Notes under the pieces: model-generated
Seen by the model: only the letters and a program-made list of their open reading frames with translations
The model's database searches: none
Told to the model about the DNA's origin: nothing
Program-made: the position numbers and the translations under genes
Part shown: positions 7,605 to 15,507 of the stretch, piece after piece
How the letters are laid out: every line of letters begins with the position of its first letter
How positions within the stretch are numbered: position 1 is the first letter of the stretch
DNA from: G963666705 sp963666705
GTDB taxonomy: Bacteria; Pseudomonadota; Alphaproteobacteria; CADEGL01
Direction of reading: 5' to 3'
DNA: 64,000 bases
Assembly (NCBI GenBank): GCA_963666705.2
Contig: CAXXKO010000026.1
Coordinates: forward strand, 1 to 64,000

Positions 7605-9454
7605 TAGCCGGTCGGTTCGTCTCGGCCGCCGGGCTCGTTGACGGCCGTGATCTCGGCCCCGGGGAAGGTCTCGAGGATGGCGCCCACCACCGGGTTGGCG
7701 CGCGCGTCCGCCTTCAGCGCCTCGCTGGCCGCGAGCGCCCGTTCGTTGAGGGTCGGCATGCCGGGCTCGCCCGACACGCTGACCACCCAGCGCCGGCCGG
7801 TCCATTCGCCGAGCAGCTGCCCGAGCCGGTTGGCGAGGTCGCGCGGCGCGTCCGCCGTCGGCCGGAACTCGATCAGGCCCACTTCGAACCGGACCAGGTG
7901 CACTTTCCCCATGAGGTGGTTGTGAAGGATGCCTTCGCGCCGTTGGCCGAACAGCGCCACCACCGCCTCGAAGCTGCGCGGCCCGCTCTCGGGCGCGGGG
8001 GCCGCCGCCTCGACCTCGTCGGGGGCCTCGGCCTCGGGCGCGGGCCGGGGGGCCGCGGCGGCGCCCGTCGTCAGGGCCGCGCGGGGCGGCCCCGGCGGCG
8101 CGTCGACGGGCGCGGGCGGCGCTGGCCGGCTCGGCGCCGATGCCGGTGCGGCGTCGGCGGCCGGCCCTGGCGCGGGGGCCGGCTTCCCGCCCCCGCCCCT
8201 ATCGCCGAGGCGCGCCACGATCTCGCCCGGTGTCGGCAGCTCGGCGGCGTAGGCGAGGCGCACCAGCACCATCTCGGCCGCCTGCATGGGAACAGGTGCC
8301 GCCTGCACCTCGCCCAGCCCCTTGAGGAGCATCTGCCAGGCGCGACTCAGCGCCGGCATGGCGAGCTTCTCGGCCGCCGCGCGGCCGCGCACCCGCTCGG
8401 CCTCCGGCATCGCCATGTCGCGGCCGGCATCGGGCACGATCTTGAGGCGCGTCACCCAATGCACGAGCTCGAGCAGGTCCTGGATCACCACCAGCGGGTC
8501 GGCGCCGGCGTGATGGCCCTCCTCGAGCAGGCCGAGCGCCGCCTCGATATCGCCCGACATGAGGGCCTCGAAGAGGTCGAAGATCCGGGTGCGGTCGGCG
8601 AGGCCGAGCATGTCGCGGAGCTGGTCCTCGGCGATGCCGTCGCCGTCCCCCTTGGGCCCGAAGGTGGAGATCGCCTGGTCGAGGAGGCTCAACCCGTCGC
8701 GCACCGAGCCGTCCGCCGCGCGGGCCAGCAGCGCCAGGGCGGCCGTCGTGAGCGCCGCGTCCTCCCGATGGCCGATATCCTCGAGATAGGCGGCCAGCAT
8801 CTCGGCCTCGACCCGGCGCAGATCGAAGCGCTGGCAGCGCGAGAGCACGGTGATCGGGACCTTGCGGACCTCGGTCGTGGCGAAGACGAAGACGACGTGC
8901 GCCGGGGGCTCCTCCAGGGTCTTCAGGAGGGCGTTGAAGGCATGTTTGGAGAGCATGTGGACTTCGTCGATGATGTAGACCTTGTAGCGCGCGCCGAGGG
9001 GGCGGTAGCGCACGCCGTCGATCAGCTCGCGCATGTCGTCCACGCCGGTGCGGCTGGCCGCGTCCATCTCGATCACGTCGATATGCCGGTCCGCGGCGAT
9101 GGCGATGCAGCTCTCGCAGACCCCGCAGGGCTCGGCCGTCGGCCCGCCCGCGCCGTCGGGGCCGATGCAGTTCAGGGCCCGGGCGATGATGCGCGCCGTC
9201 GTCGTCTTGCCCACCCCGCGCACGCCGGTCAGCATGTAGGCGTGGGCCAGGCGGTCGAGGTTGATGGCGTTGGTCAGGGTGCGGACCAGCGCCGCTTGAC
9301 CGATCAGCTCGGCGAAGCGCGCCGGCCGGTATTTCCGGGCCAGGACCCGGTAGGCGGCCTCGGGGCCGGGCTCGGCCGCCGGCGGCTCGGATTCCGGCGG
9401 CCCGGTCTCGGGCGGCTCGGTCTCGGGCGGCGTGGGCTCTGGCGGTTGGGTCAT
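7604..9454 (-). CDS. dnaX: DNA polymerase III subunits gamma and tau (clamp loader)
   Basis: A 616-residue AAA+ ATPase that loads the sliding clamp. After a short Pro/Glu-rich leader (about 1-32) come Walker A GVRGVGKTT at 77-85, a zinc module (C96, C110, C113, C116), Walker B IIDEVHML at 161-168 and sensor motif SRCQRFDL. A Pro/Ala-rich linker precedes a C-terminal tau domain of the alphaproteobacterial type. The frame is open 50 codons further, but that region is the SRP RNA gene, so ATG 9454 is the start. The first gene of dnaX-ybaB-recR, it ends in a TAG made at a mini-element junction. Confidence 0.96.
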   Translation of the reverse strand: MTQPPEPTPPETEPPETGPPESEPPAAEPGPEAAYRVLARKYRPARFAELIGQAALVRTLTNAINLDRLAHAYMLTGVRGVGKTTTARIIARALNCIGPDGAGGPTAEPCGVCESCIAIAADRHIDVIEMDAASRTGVDDMRELIDGVRYRPLGARYKVYIIDEVHMLSKHAFNALLKTLEEPPAHVVFVFATTEVRKVPITVLSRCQRFDLRRVEAEMLAAYLEDIGHREDAALTTAALALLARAADGSVRDGLSLLDQAISTFGPKGDGDGIAEDQLRDMLGLADRTRIFDLFEALMSGDIEAALGLLEEGHHAGADPLVVIQDLLELVHWVTRLKIVPDAGRDMAMPEAERVRGRAAAEKLAMPALSRAWQMLLKGLGEVQAAPVPMQAAEMVLVRLAYAAELPTPGEIVARLGDRGGGGKPAPAPGPAADAAPASAPSRPAPPAPVDAPPGPPRAALTTGAAAAPRPAPEAEAPDEVEAAAPAPESGPRSFEAVVALFGQRREGILHNHLMGKVHLVRFEVGLIEFRPTADAPRDLANRLGQLLGEWTGRRWVVSVSGEPGMPTLNERALAASEALKADARANPVVGAILETFPGAEITAVNEPGGRDEPTG

Positions 9455-9504
9455 ATCGCCCGGACTGGCTCGGCAACTCTGATGGGGCGGCGCGAATACG
9501 GGGC

Positions 9505-9600
9505 GGGAGACTGGCGGACAACCCGGGCCTAAGCTCGTTACGGCTGCTTCCTTCCGGATCTGACCGGGTTGGCGAGGGGCCCGTTCGCCACCAGCCTCCC
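9505..9600 (-). ncRNA. ffs: Small signal recognition particle RNA (4.5S RNA)
   Basis: On the minus strand the conserved SRP domain IV core is present: GGTCAGATCCGGAAGG followed by AAGCAGCCGTAACGA. Its ends pair: GGGAGGCTGG at 9591-9600 with CCAGTCTCCC at 9505-9514, closing a hairpin of about 96 nt, the size of the short bacterial SRP RNA. It binds Ffh and guides membrane protein targeting. Position just upstream of dnaX is common in alphaproteobacteria. The termini are inferred from base pairing, so each end could be a few bases off. Confidence 0.93.
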
Positions 9601-9607
9601 TCATGGG

Positions 9608-9613
9608 ACTATA
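9608..9613 (-). promoter_or_regulatory. Probable -10 box for the SRP RNA gene
   Basis: The minus strand reads TATAGT, ending seven bases before the predicted RNA 5' end at 9600. That is the spacing expected for a sigma-70 -10 element. A clear -35 box is not visible (TTGCCC lies somewhat too far upstream). Confidence 0.4.
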
Positions 9614-9751
9614 TCAGGAAGTGCCGGCCGGGGGGCAAGGAGGATCGCTCGCCGCCGTTGTCGGCTCGAGATTCTCGGGCTGGCGCCGTGGCTGTCGGCG
9701 AAGGCGCCGCGGCGTCCGCGCTGGTGCGCCCCCGTCCGCCACAATCCGCCC

Positions 9752-9930
9752 CGCCGCCATGAGGGGCGCGAGGCGGGGCTGGCTTCCCCGACCATCTTCA
9801 CCTGCTCGGCCCGGAAGCGCTCACCCTGCGCGCGGCTCAGGACATCGACCCGTTCGGCCGGTTGGATCGGCTCCGGCACGGTGGCGGGATAGCCCCCCAT
9901 CGCCCGGCGCGCAAGCGCGACCGCCCCCCG
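9752..9930 (-). pseudogene. Decayed partial copy of the 12411-12590 segment
   Basis: This stretch matches 12411-12590 along its whole length with scattered substitutions; both read KMVGEASP, GERFRA and a DVL-(S/N)-RA core on the minus strand. It has no start codon of its own and no downstream domain. It lies just past the lipoprotein gene, whose operon begins with the parent sequence, so it looks like the relic of a duplicated operon. The rest of the 9601-9974 gap has no other recognisable gene apart from the SRP RNA promoter. Confidence 0.6.
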
Positions 9931-9974
9931 GTAGCCGGCCGCGCGCGGCGCGAGGGCGGAGCCGGGCGCCTCTC

Positions 9975-11675
9975 TCACCCGTTCTCGCTGTGCTCGTCGT
10001 CGCAGTCCTCCGGCATCAGGCGGGGCGAGGCGAGGCCGTTGAGCCGGGCGATGTCCGGCCAGTGGGGGCTGCCCTGCAGGCGGCACAGGAAGACCCGGTA
10101 GAAGGTCTCCCCGTCCCGCGGCCAATGCGGCCGCCACGCGGCATCGAGGAAGGGGCGCGCCTGGGCCATGTTGCCGGAATAGATGAGGTCCAGCATGACC
10201 CGCCACAGCGCCGGCGGCGGCGTCTCCAGGCTGAACGCATAGCCCTTGTCGTCCTCGCGAACCGCCCGGATCAGGGCCGCCCATTCGCCCTCGCCGGGCG
10301 GCGGCCTGCGCATGAGCTCCGCGGCCATCCGGTAGGCCTCGCCGTCGTAGGCGAGGATCACCAGCGGCATGTAGGAGCCCGCCGCGCTGGCTTTCCAATA
10401 CACGTAGTGGGCGTCCCGCATCTTGATCTCCAAGCCCGGCCGGCCGTCCAGGTCCTCGACGATGAACTCGCTGTCAAGGCCGCCGATCCGCGCCACCTCG
10501 CGAAATCGCGCGCCGATCTCCAACACCACCAATGTGATGCAACAGTGCGCGCCGCCGGACCAGGTCTCGAATAGAGCATTCGGCCGCCCATCGCCGGTAA
10601 CATCCGTACCCAACGGAATCTCGCGTGGCTCCACACTCGGGAAAAAATCGAGATAGATGCGCTGGTCGGCGATGAAGTAGACGATCTCGCCCGCGCGATA
10701 GACGACCAGCCGGTCGTTGCTAATTTTCTGCTTTTCCAGCGCCAACACGTACTCGCCGATACGGTACTGCGCGTGCGTCCAGTCTCGCGCCGGCCCCCAG
10801 CGGCGGCACTCGTCCGGCGCCGGTTCCTCGGAGTCGAGGCCGTTGAGCGCCGCGATCTGGGGCCAGTACCGACTGCCCTGTACCTCGCACAGGATGGCCT
10901 CGCTGATCGGCTCCTCCTCCCGCCACCAGTCGGGATGCCACGCGGCATCGACAAAGGACCACGCCTGGGTCATGTTGCCGCCGTAGATCAGCTCCATCAC
11001 GATCCGCCACAGGACGGGTGGGGGCCGTGGGCGGCCTTCCGCCGAGGTCTCCGCGCGCACGAGGCGAAGCGCCGCGGCCCATTCGCCCTCGTCGAGCGGC
11101 GGCCGGCGCATGAGGTCCTCGGCGACCCGGTATGCCTCGCCGTCATGAGCGAAGACCACGAATGGCGTGCGCGTTTCCCGATTATCGGTTACCCACGAGC
11201 GGATTGGCTTGTCACGAACCGCGATTTCCAGGCCCGGCCGTTCGTCCAGGTCCTGGAGCGCGATCTCGCCCTCCATGCTATCGATGCGGGCCAATTCGCG
11301 GAAGCGCTCGCCGATCTCGAGGACGATTACCCCGTCGAACCCGCCGCCGTTGCCGGTCCTCACCACGGCGTTTGGCTCACCATCGCCCGTGATGTCCGCG
11401 CCGAGCGATAGGCCCGTCGGCCGCTCCGTCGGGTCGTTCTCGAGCCGCACCTCCGCCCTTACGACAGTCAGGAGCGGATCGTCGGCCCGGTACAGGGTGA
11501 GAATGTCGTCGCCGTCCTCACGCTTGCGCAGCTCGAACCGGTAGTCGCCGTACCGGTATTCCTCGACCGCCCAGCCGTCCTCCAGAGCGCCGCCCCGCGA
11601 GCAGGCGCCGAGCAGCGCCACGAACGCGATGGCCCAATACCCGCTCTGTCGAGAAAGACGGCGGGACATGCTCAT
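9975..11675 (-). CDS. Internally duplicated lipoprotein of unknown function
   Basis: A 566-residue protein with an N-terminal lipoprotein signal: basic MSMSRRLSRQ, a hydrophobic stretch, lipobox LLGAC. The mature part is two copies of a roughly 260-residue module. Each copy has a YRYGDY/YRIGEY strand, a DITGDGEPN or DVTGDGRPN loop like a calcium-binding repeat, VLEIGERF/VLEIGARF, a DLD.RPGLEI strand, AHDGEAYR/AYDGEAYR, LMRRPP and a WP.IA.LNGL C-terminus. The start overlaps the upstream stop (ATGA, 11672-11675), so it is translationally coupled to the transglycosylase-like gene. Likely an envelope protein linked to cell-wall work; I do not recognise a named family. Confidence 0.75.
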   Translation of the reverse strand: MSMSRRLSRQSGYWAIAFVALLGACSRGGALEDGWAVEEYRYGDYRFELRKREDGDDILTLYRADDPLLTVVRAEVRLENDPTERPTGLSLGADITGDGEPNAVVRTGNGGGFDGVIVLEIGERFRELARIDSMEGEIALQDLDERPGLEIAVRDKPIRSWVTDNRETRTPFVVFAHDGEAYRVAEDLMRRPPLDEGEWAAALRLVRAETSAEGRPRPPPVLWRIVMELIYGGNMTQAWSFVDAAWHPDWWREEEPISEAILCEVQGSRYWPQIAALNGLDSEEPAPDECRRWGPARDWTHAQYRIGEYVLALEKQKISNDRLVVYRAGEIVYFIADQRIYLDFFPSVEPREIPLGTDVTGDGRPNALFETWSGGAHCCITLVVLEIGARFREVARIGGLDSEFIVEDLDGRPGLEIKMRDAHYVYWKASAAGSYMPLVILAYDGEAYRMAAELMRRPPPGEGEWAALIRAVREDDKGYAFSLETPPPALWRVMLDLIYSGNMAQARPFLDAAWRPHWPRDGETFYRVFLCRLQGSPHWPDIARLNGLASPRLMPEDCDDEHSENG

Positions 11676-12421
11676 GGCGCCGGGTCCTTGAGAAGGGGCA
11701 CGTCTTGGAGCAGACGGAGGCGGGTCTCGACCCGCAGGAACATGTCTCTCTTGTTCTCCGGGAAGGTATCCGGATCGCTCTTCCAACCATGCTTCTCGAG
11801 ATGCGTCAGGTATTGATTGATGCCGCCCGCGCCCTCGCGATGAGCGGCGCCGATCAGGCCGTTCATGGTAATGGTGATCTTGCCCTCGATGCCTTCGATC
11901 TCCTGCCCGACGTGGCTCGTGGCGCCCTTGTTGCGCAGGAACTCCTTCACTTTGTCAACGTGCGTGGCGAACACCCTCTCCTGAACCAGGGGATCGTTCA
12001 GGAACGCCTCCGCGCTGTCGATACCATGCTCGCCCGTCCATTTGAATTCCTCGCCATCCTTTTCCAGCATACCCGCGTCGATCAGTCCCTTACTTCTCAT
12101 CTGGTATCTGCCGAGCGCGCCGATACCGCCCTCCTCCGGATTGAAGGCTTGATAGTTACCCATGCTCTGGCTTTCCAAGCCGGCGATCGTGTCGCGGAAC
12201 TCGGCCGTGAGTGGTGATTTGGGCCATGTCGAGTCGGCCAGCGATGGCCCTGCGGCGGGCGGCTCGGGTTTCTCCGGGAACGGCGGCTGTAGCGATATCC
12301 GCGGCGCGGGTGTCTCCGGCTTCTCCGGAAACGGCTGTTGCACTTGCACTCTCGGCCGCGGCGTATCCGCCACTTGCGTAAAAAATGGAGCTTCGCCCTC
12401 CGGGATGCGCCCCGCCGCCAT
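11672..12421 (-). CDS. Transglycosylase-like protein with Pro-rich leader
   Basis: A 249-residue product. After a short leader come two copies of a proline-rich linker (PFPEKPE followed by TPAP or PPAA) near residues 30-60. The following domain contains AGLESQSMGNYQAFNPEEGGIGALGRYQM, shown here in part, which resembles lysozyme-like transglycosylase folds where the E and the GRYQ segment line the active site. No signal peptide is visible at ATG 12421. The upstream frame (12097-12963) overlaps this one by more than 300 bases, so the two may be one gene split by a frameshift near 12420. It overlaps the following lipoprotein start by four bases. Confidence 0.65.
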   Translation of the reverse strand: MAAGRIPEGEAPFFTQVADTPRPRVQVQQPFPEKPETPAPRISLQPPFPEKPEPPAAGPSLADSTWPKSPLTAEFRDTIAGLESQSMGNYQAFNPEEGGIGALGRYQMRSKGLIDAGMLEKDGEEFKWTGEHGIDSAEAFLNDPLVQERVFATHVDKVKEFLRNKGATSHVGQEIEGIEGKITITMNGLIGAAHREGAGGINQYLTHLEKHGWKSDPDTFPENKRDMFLRVETRLRLLQDVPLLKDPAP

Positions 12422-12963
12422 GTGGCGCGCGAGGGAGGGCTGGCTTCCCCGACCATCTTCACCAGGTCGGCCCGGAAGCGCTCACCGTGCGCGCGGTTCA
12501 GGACATCGACCTGCTCGGCCAGTTGGATCAGCTCCGGCAGGGCGGCGGGATTGTCCTCCATCGCCCGGCGCATGAGGACGATCGCGCCCGGGTGATCCGT
12601 CCGCCGCACGACGCCCTTCGCCATGCCCCGCGACTCCCGGTAATTGTCGGCCGTGAGCGCCTCGAAGCGGATGGGGCCGGTGCGCTTGGGCCGGGCGGCC
12701 AGCTCGGCCGCGCGCTTCCCCGCCTTCCGGAGCTCGCCCTCGGTCGGGCCGCGCGGGGCGGCGTACCCGTCCACCACCAGTCCTTCCCGGTCCTGGAAAG
12801 AGCGGAGCGCGTCGCCCATCTCCGCCTCGCGCGGCACCACGCCGCCCGCCGGGCGGGGGAGGAACCCGGTGGCCCGCAGGGCTTCGGTGATCGTCTCCAC
12901 GTCGCGGGGGTCGTTTTTCGTGCCGGCCATGAAGCTCTTGCGGAGTATCAGTGGGTCTCTCAT
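12097..12963 (-). CDS. Peptidoglycan-binding-like protein, probably frameshifted near 12420
   Basis: Starts MRDPLILRKSF at ATG 12963 with GGAG nine bases upstream. Residues 10-80 (NDPRDVETITEAL..., DALRSFQDREGLVVDG) have the pattern of a peptidoglycan-binding helical domain. Up to about residue 180 the sequence looks like real protein. After WRRG it turns into an Arg-rich out-of-frame run, while the other minus frame opens with the Pro-rich linker and transglycosylase domain. I infer that the true product either ends soon after WRRG or was fused to the next protein before a frameshift. Transcribed from the promoter at 13014-13041. Confidence 0.55.
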   Translation of the reverse strand: MRDPLILRKSFMAGTKNDPRDVETITEALRATGFLPRPAGGVVPREAEMGDALRSFQDREGLVVDGYAAPRGPTEGELRKAGKRAAELAARPKRTGPIRFEALTADNYRESRGMAKGVVRRTDHPGAIVLMRRAMEDNPAALPELIQLAEQVDVLNRAHGERFRADLVKMVGEASPPSRATWRRGASRRAKLHFLRKWRIRRGRECKCNSRFRRSRRHPRRGYRYSRRSRRNPSRPPQGHRWPTRHGPNHHSRPSSATRSPAWKARAWVTIKPSIRRRAVSARSADTR

Positions 12964-13013
12964 GGGTCGCATTCTCCGTCGAGATAATAAACGCAAATAT
13001 AGCCGAATAAGGT

Positions 13014-13041
13014 ATTATACCCTAAGTATGACGTGTGTCAC
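13014..13041 (-). promoter_or_regulatory. Sigma-70-type promoter for the 12963-9975 operon
   Basis: The minus strand has a perfect TATAAT (complement of 13014-13019) and GTGACA (complement of 13036-13041) separated by 16 bases, in an AT-rich stretch. It lies about 50 bases upstream of the ATG at 12963 and points toward it. Confidence 0.5.
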
Positions 13042-13211
13042 GAAAGTATTTGCCTCTTTGTTCTTTATTTTACAGCGGCATCCCATGCGGGCCAACGAGA
13101 GCCGGAGCGCGCGGCCGATGGCCTCCGCTGCCGTGTCCCCTTGATATCGCGGAAATCATACCTAGATATTGGTCTCCCCCATGCCCGTCAGCCGGCCTTG
13201 CCGAAGAAATA

Positions 13212-13300
13212 TGTCAAGGATTGTCAAGGTTTGGCCCCGAAGTCCATAACTTGTTGATATACAACGATTCCAGCCCGCTCCACCTTGACAATCCTTGACA
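13212..13300. repeat. Perfect 19-bp inverted repeat with internal direct repeats
   Basis: TGTCAAGGATTGTCAAGGT at 13212-13230 is exactly complementary to 13282-13300. Each arm itself contains TCAAGG twice. The 51-base spacer holds a second, weaker palindrome around GTTGATATACAAC. It lies in the 580-base gap between the cell-wall operon and nudC, which otherwise holds the operon promoter and no gene I can support. It may be an operator, a terminator-like hairpin or the ends of a small mobile element; no flanking duplication is evident. Confidence 0.7.
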
Positions 13301-13543
13301 ATTCGGGCCGTCGGTAGGGGGTTTTGGCGCCCGCGCGGCGTCAGGCGGGGCCGGGATGGGGCGTCATGGGCCTGGCCGGCGGCAAGGACGAAGGGCACCG
13401 GCCGGTATCGGGCATCCCCGTCCGGTAAATCGACCCTTTGGCAAGCCCCCGATCGTCGGCCGGGCCGAGCGGGTGGAATCCGGGTCGCGGACCGCGGGTC
13501 GCGCCGATTGCGCGGGTGCGGGCGCTGTGCCACCCTTCCGGCC

Positions 13544-14461
13544 ATGAGAGAGCCCAACTTCTTCGCCAGCGGCGGCATCGACCGGCGCGGCACGGAGCGC
13601 GGCGACGAGGCCTGGCTGGCCGCGCGCTTGGCCGACCCCAGCACCCGGATCGTGCCGGTGTGGCGCTCGCGCAACCTCATGGTCCTGGGCGAGGAGCCCG
13701 GCGCCGTCCTGATCGAGCGGCACGAGGCCGACCTCCTGGTGGCGAACGGGGCCGAGACGGCCTTCCTCGGCATGCTCGACGACCGGGCGCATTTCGCCGT
13801 CGAGCTCTCGCATATCGAGGATCCCATCGCCGCGCACGGCCTGGGCGGGGGCGGCGAGTTCGTCGACCTGCGCAACACGGGCGGGCTTCTCGATCCGCAA
13901 AGCGGCGCGCTGCTGGCCTATGCCCGCGGCCTCATGTTCTGGCACCAGCGCCACCGCCATTGCGGCGCCTGCGGCCATCCCACCCGCAGCACCGAGGGGG
14001 GGCACATCCGGGTGTGCGCCAACGCGGACTGTGGCCTCCAGCATTTCCCGCGCACCGACCCCGCCGTCATCATGCTGGTGACCGATGGGGACAGGTGCCT
14101 CCTGGGCCAGGCGCCGCGCTTCATCCCCGGCATGTACTCGACCCTGGCCGGCTTCGTCGAGCCGGGCGAGAGCCTGGAGGAGGCGGTGGCGCGCGAGGTC
14201 TACGAGGAGGCGGGCATCGAAGTGACGGACGTGCGCTACCATTCGTCCCAGCCCTGGCCCTTCCCGGCCTCGATCATGCTGGGCTTCCACGCCACGGCGA
14301 CCACGACCGAGATCCACGTCAACGAGGAGGAGCTGGCCGACGCCGTGTGGAAGACCCGGGAGGAGCTGCGCAACAGCCCCGAGGACGACACCTTCCGCCT
14401 GCCCCGCGGCATCTCCATCGCCCGCCGCCTGGTCGACGACTGGATCGAGGGGAAGGTTTAG
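13544..14461 (+). CDS. nudC: NADH pyrophosphatase (NUDIX)
   Basis: A 305-residue protein. A substrate-recognition N-domain is followed by a zinc ribbon (CGACGHPTRS ... CANADCG) and the NUDIX box GFVEPGESLEEAVAREVYEEAG, whose REVYEE glutamates bind metal. The downstream SQPWPFPASIMLGF motif is the NudC-type SQPWPFPxS signature. It hydrolyses NADH to NMNH and AMP and in several bacteria removes NAD caps from RNA. Start ATG 13544 fits the family; the frame is open far upstream without homology. Followed 21 bases later by a permease gene. Confidence 0.95.
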   Translation: MREPNFFASGGIDRRGTERGDEAWLAARLADPSTRIVPVWRSRNLMVLGEEPGAVLIERHEADLLVANGAETAFLGMLDDRAHFAVELSHIEDPIAAHGLGGGGEFVDLRNTGGLLDPQSGALLAYARGLMFWHQRHRHCGACGHPTRSTEGGHIRVCANADCGLQHFPRTDPAVIMLVTDGDRCLLGQAPRFIPGMYSTLAGFVEPGESLEEAVAREVYEEAGIEVTDVRYHSSQPWPFPASIMLGFHATATTTEIHVNEEELADAVWKTREELRNSPEDDTFRLPRGISIARRLVDDWIEGKV

Positions 14462-14482
14462 TACCCACGCACTAATCGGTAA

Positions 14483-15238
14483 ATGCTGGACGGCACGATC
14501 ATCGGGCTCAGCCCACTGGCGCTCGGTTTTGCGCTTTTGGCCATGTTCGCGGGCGCGGTGATCCGGGGCTACAGCGGCTTCGGCTCCTCCATGTTCTGGG
14601 TCACCAGTATTTCGCTGGTGGTGCCGCCGGCCGAGATCGTGCCCACCATCTACATGCTCGAGGTGCTGGCGAGCGCCCACCTCCTGCGCCGGGCCTGGGG
14701 CGAGGTCGACTGGCGCTCGGTGCGCTGGATGCTGCTCGGCGCGCTCGTCGCCACGCCGGCCGGCGTCATTCTGCTGGCGACGCTCCCCGCCGCCCCCATG
14801 CGCGTCGCCATATCGCTCGTGGTGCTGGGCGCCGTCATCGTGCTGTGGCGCGGCGTCAGGCTGGAGCGCCGCCTGGGGCCCGCCGCCACCATCGCCACCG
14901 GGGCCGTCTCCGGCCTCGTCAACGGGGCGACTTCGGCCGGCGGGCCACCGGCGGTGCTCTACTACCTCGCGAGCCCGGTGGGTGCGTCGGCCACGCGGGC
15001 CTCCCTCATCGCCTACCTCCTGGGCACGGATGTCCTGGCGACGGGTTTCGCCGCGGCCGAGGGCCTCGTCACATGGGATGTGCTGCTCCGAACGGCGGCT
15101 TTCTTCGTGGTCGTTTTGGCCGGCCTCGCCCTCGGCCAGCGGCGCTTCGTCAGGACGAGGCCCGAATCCTTCCGCCGCTTCGTGCTCGTCCTGCTCGGCG
15201 CCCTGGCCCTGGCCGGCGTCGCGCGGGTGGTGCTCTAG
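14483..15238 (+). CDS. TauE/SafE-family membrane permease
   Basis: A 251-residue integral membrane protein with about eight hydrophobic helices in two related halves. The first begins FALLAMFAGAVIRGYSGFGSS, the second half contains GAVSGLVNGATSAGGPPAVLYYL; the Gly-rich loop after the first helix of each half is typical of the family, which exports sulfite, sulfoacetate or related anions. The substrate is not predictable. The gene ends CTC-TAG, where a 264-bp MITE has inserted exactly at the CTAG so that the stop codon's last base is the element's first base. Confidence 0.85.
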   Translation: MLDGTIIGLSPLALGFALLAMFAGAVIRGYSGFGSSMFWVTSISLVVPPAEIVPTIYMLEVLASAHLLRRAWGEVDWRSVRWMLLGALVATPAGVILLATLPAAPMRVAISLVVLGAVIVLWRGVRLERRLGPAATIATGAVSGLVNGATSAGGPPAVLYYLASPVGASATRASLIAYLLGTDVLATGFAAAEGLVTWDVLLRTAAFFVVVLAGLALGQRRFVRTRPESFRRFVLVLLGALALAGVARVVL

Positions 15239-15501
15239 TACCCACTTTCATAATTCCGTGTGCCATACGATCGCTTTTCCCGTCTCCTCGGTAGGAGGGG
15301 GCGCGCCGGCGATGCCGGGGCATCGTCAAGCATCCCCGACACCCCGAGGGGGTGGGAAAAGCGACCCGTAGGGCGGCGTCCCGAGGCCCCCGGACGTCGT
15401 CGCGCGCCGCTTGTGATGCCCCGGCATCACGGCGCGCCACCCTCCTAGCCGGGAACCTCGGGGCGCCGTCGTATGGCACACGGAATTATGAAAGTGGGTA
15501 C
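15238..15501. mobile_element. 264-bp MITE, copy 1 (IS630-type, CTAG target)
   Basis: Perfect 33-bp terminal inverted repeats lie at 15238-15270 and 15469-15501 (GTACCCACTTTCATAATTCC ... ). TA at 15236-15237 and 15502-15503 with outer C and G show insertion into CTAG with TA duplication, as for IS630-type transposition. The interior is a long imperfect palindrome with GATGCCGGGGCATC cores and no gene. Copies of exactly the same length are at 31570-31833 and 51084-51347. It sits between the convergent TauE and pheA genes and could act as a two-way terminator. Confidence 0.88.
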
Positions 15502-15507
15502 TAGCCC

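Noticed and set aside
7898..9532. Plus-strand frame opposite dnaX
   Set aside because: dnaX has intact Walker and zinc motifs; the antisense product is a GC-driven artefact.
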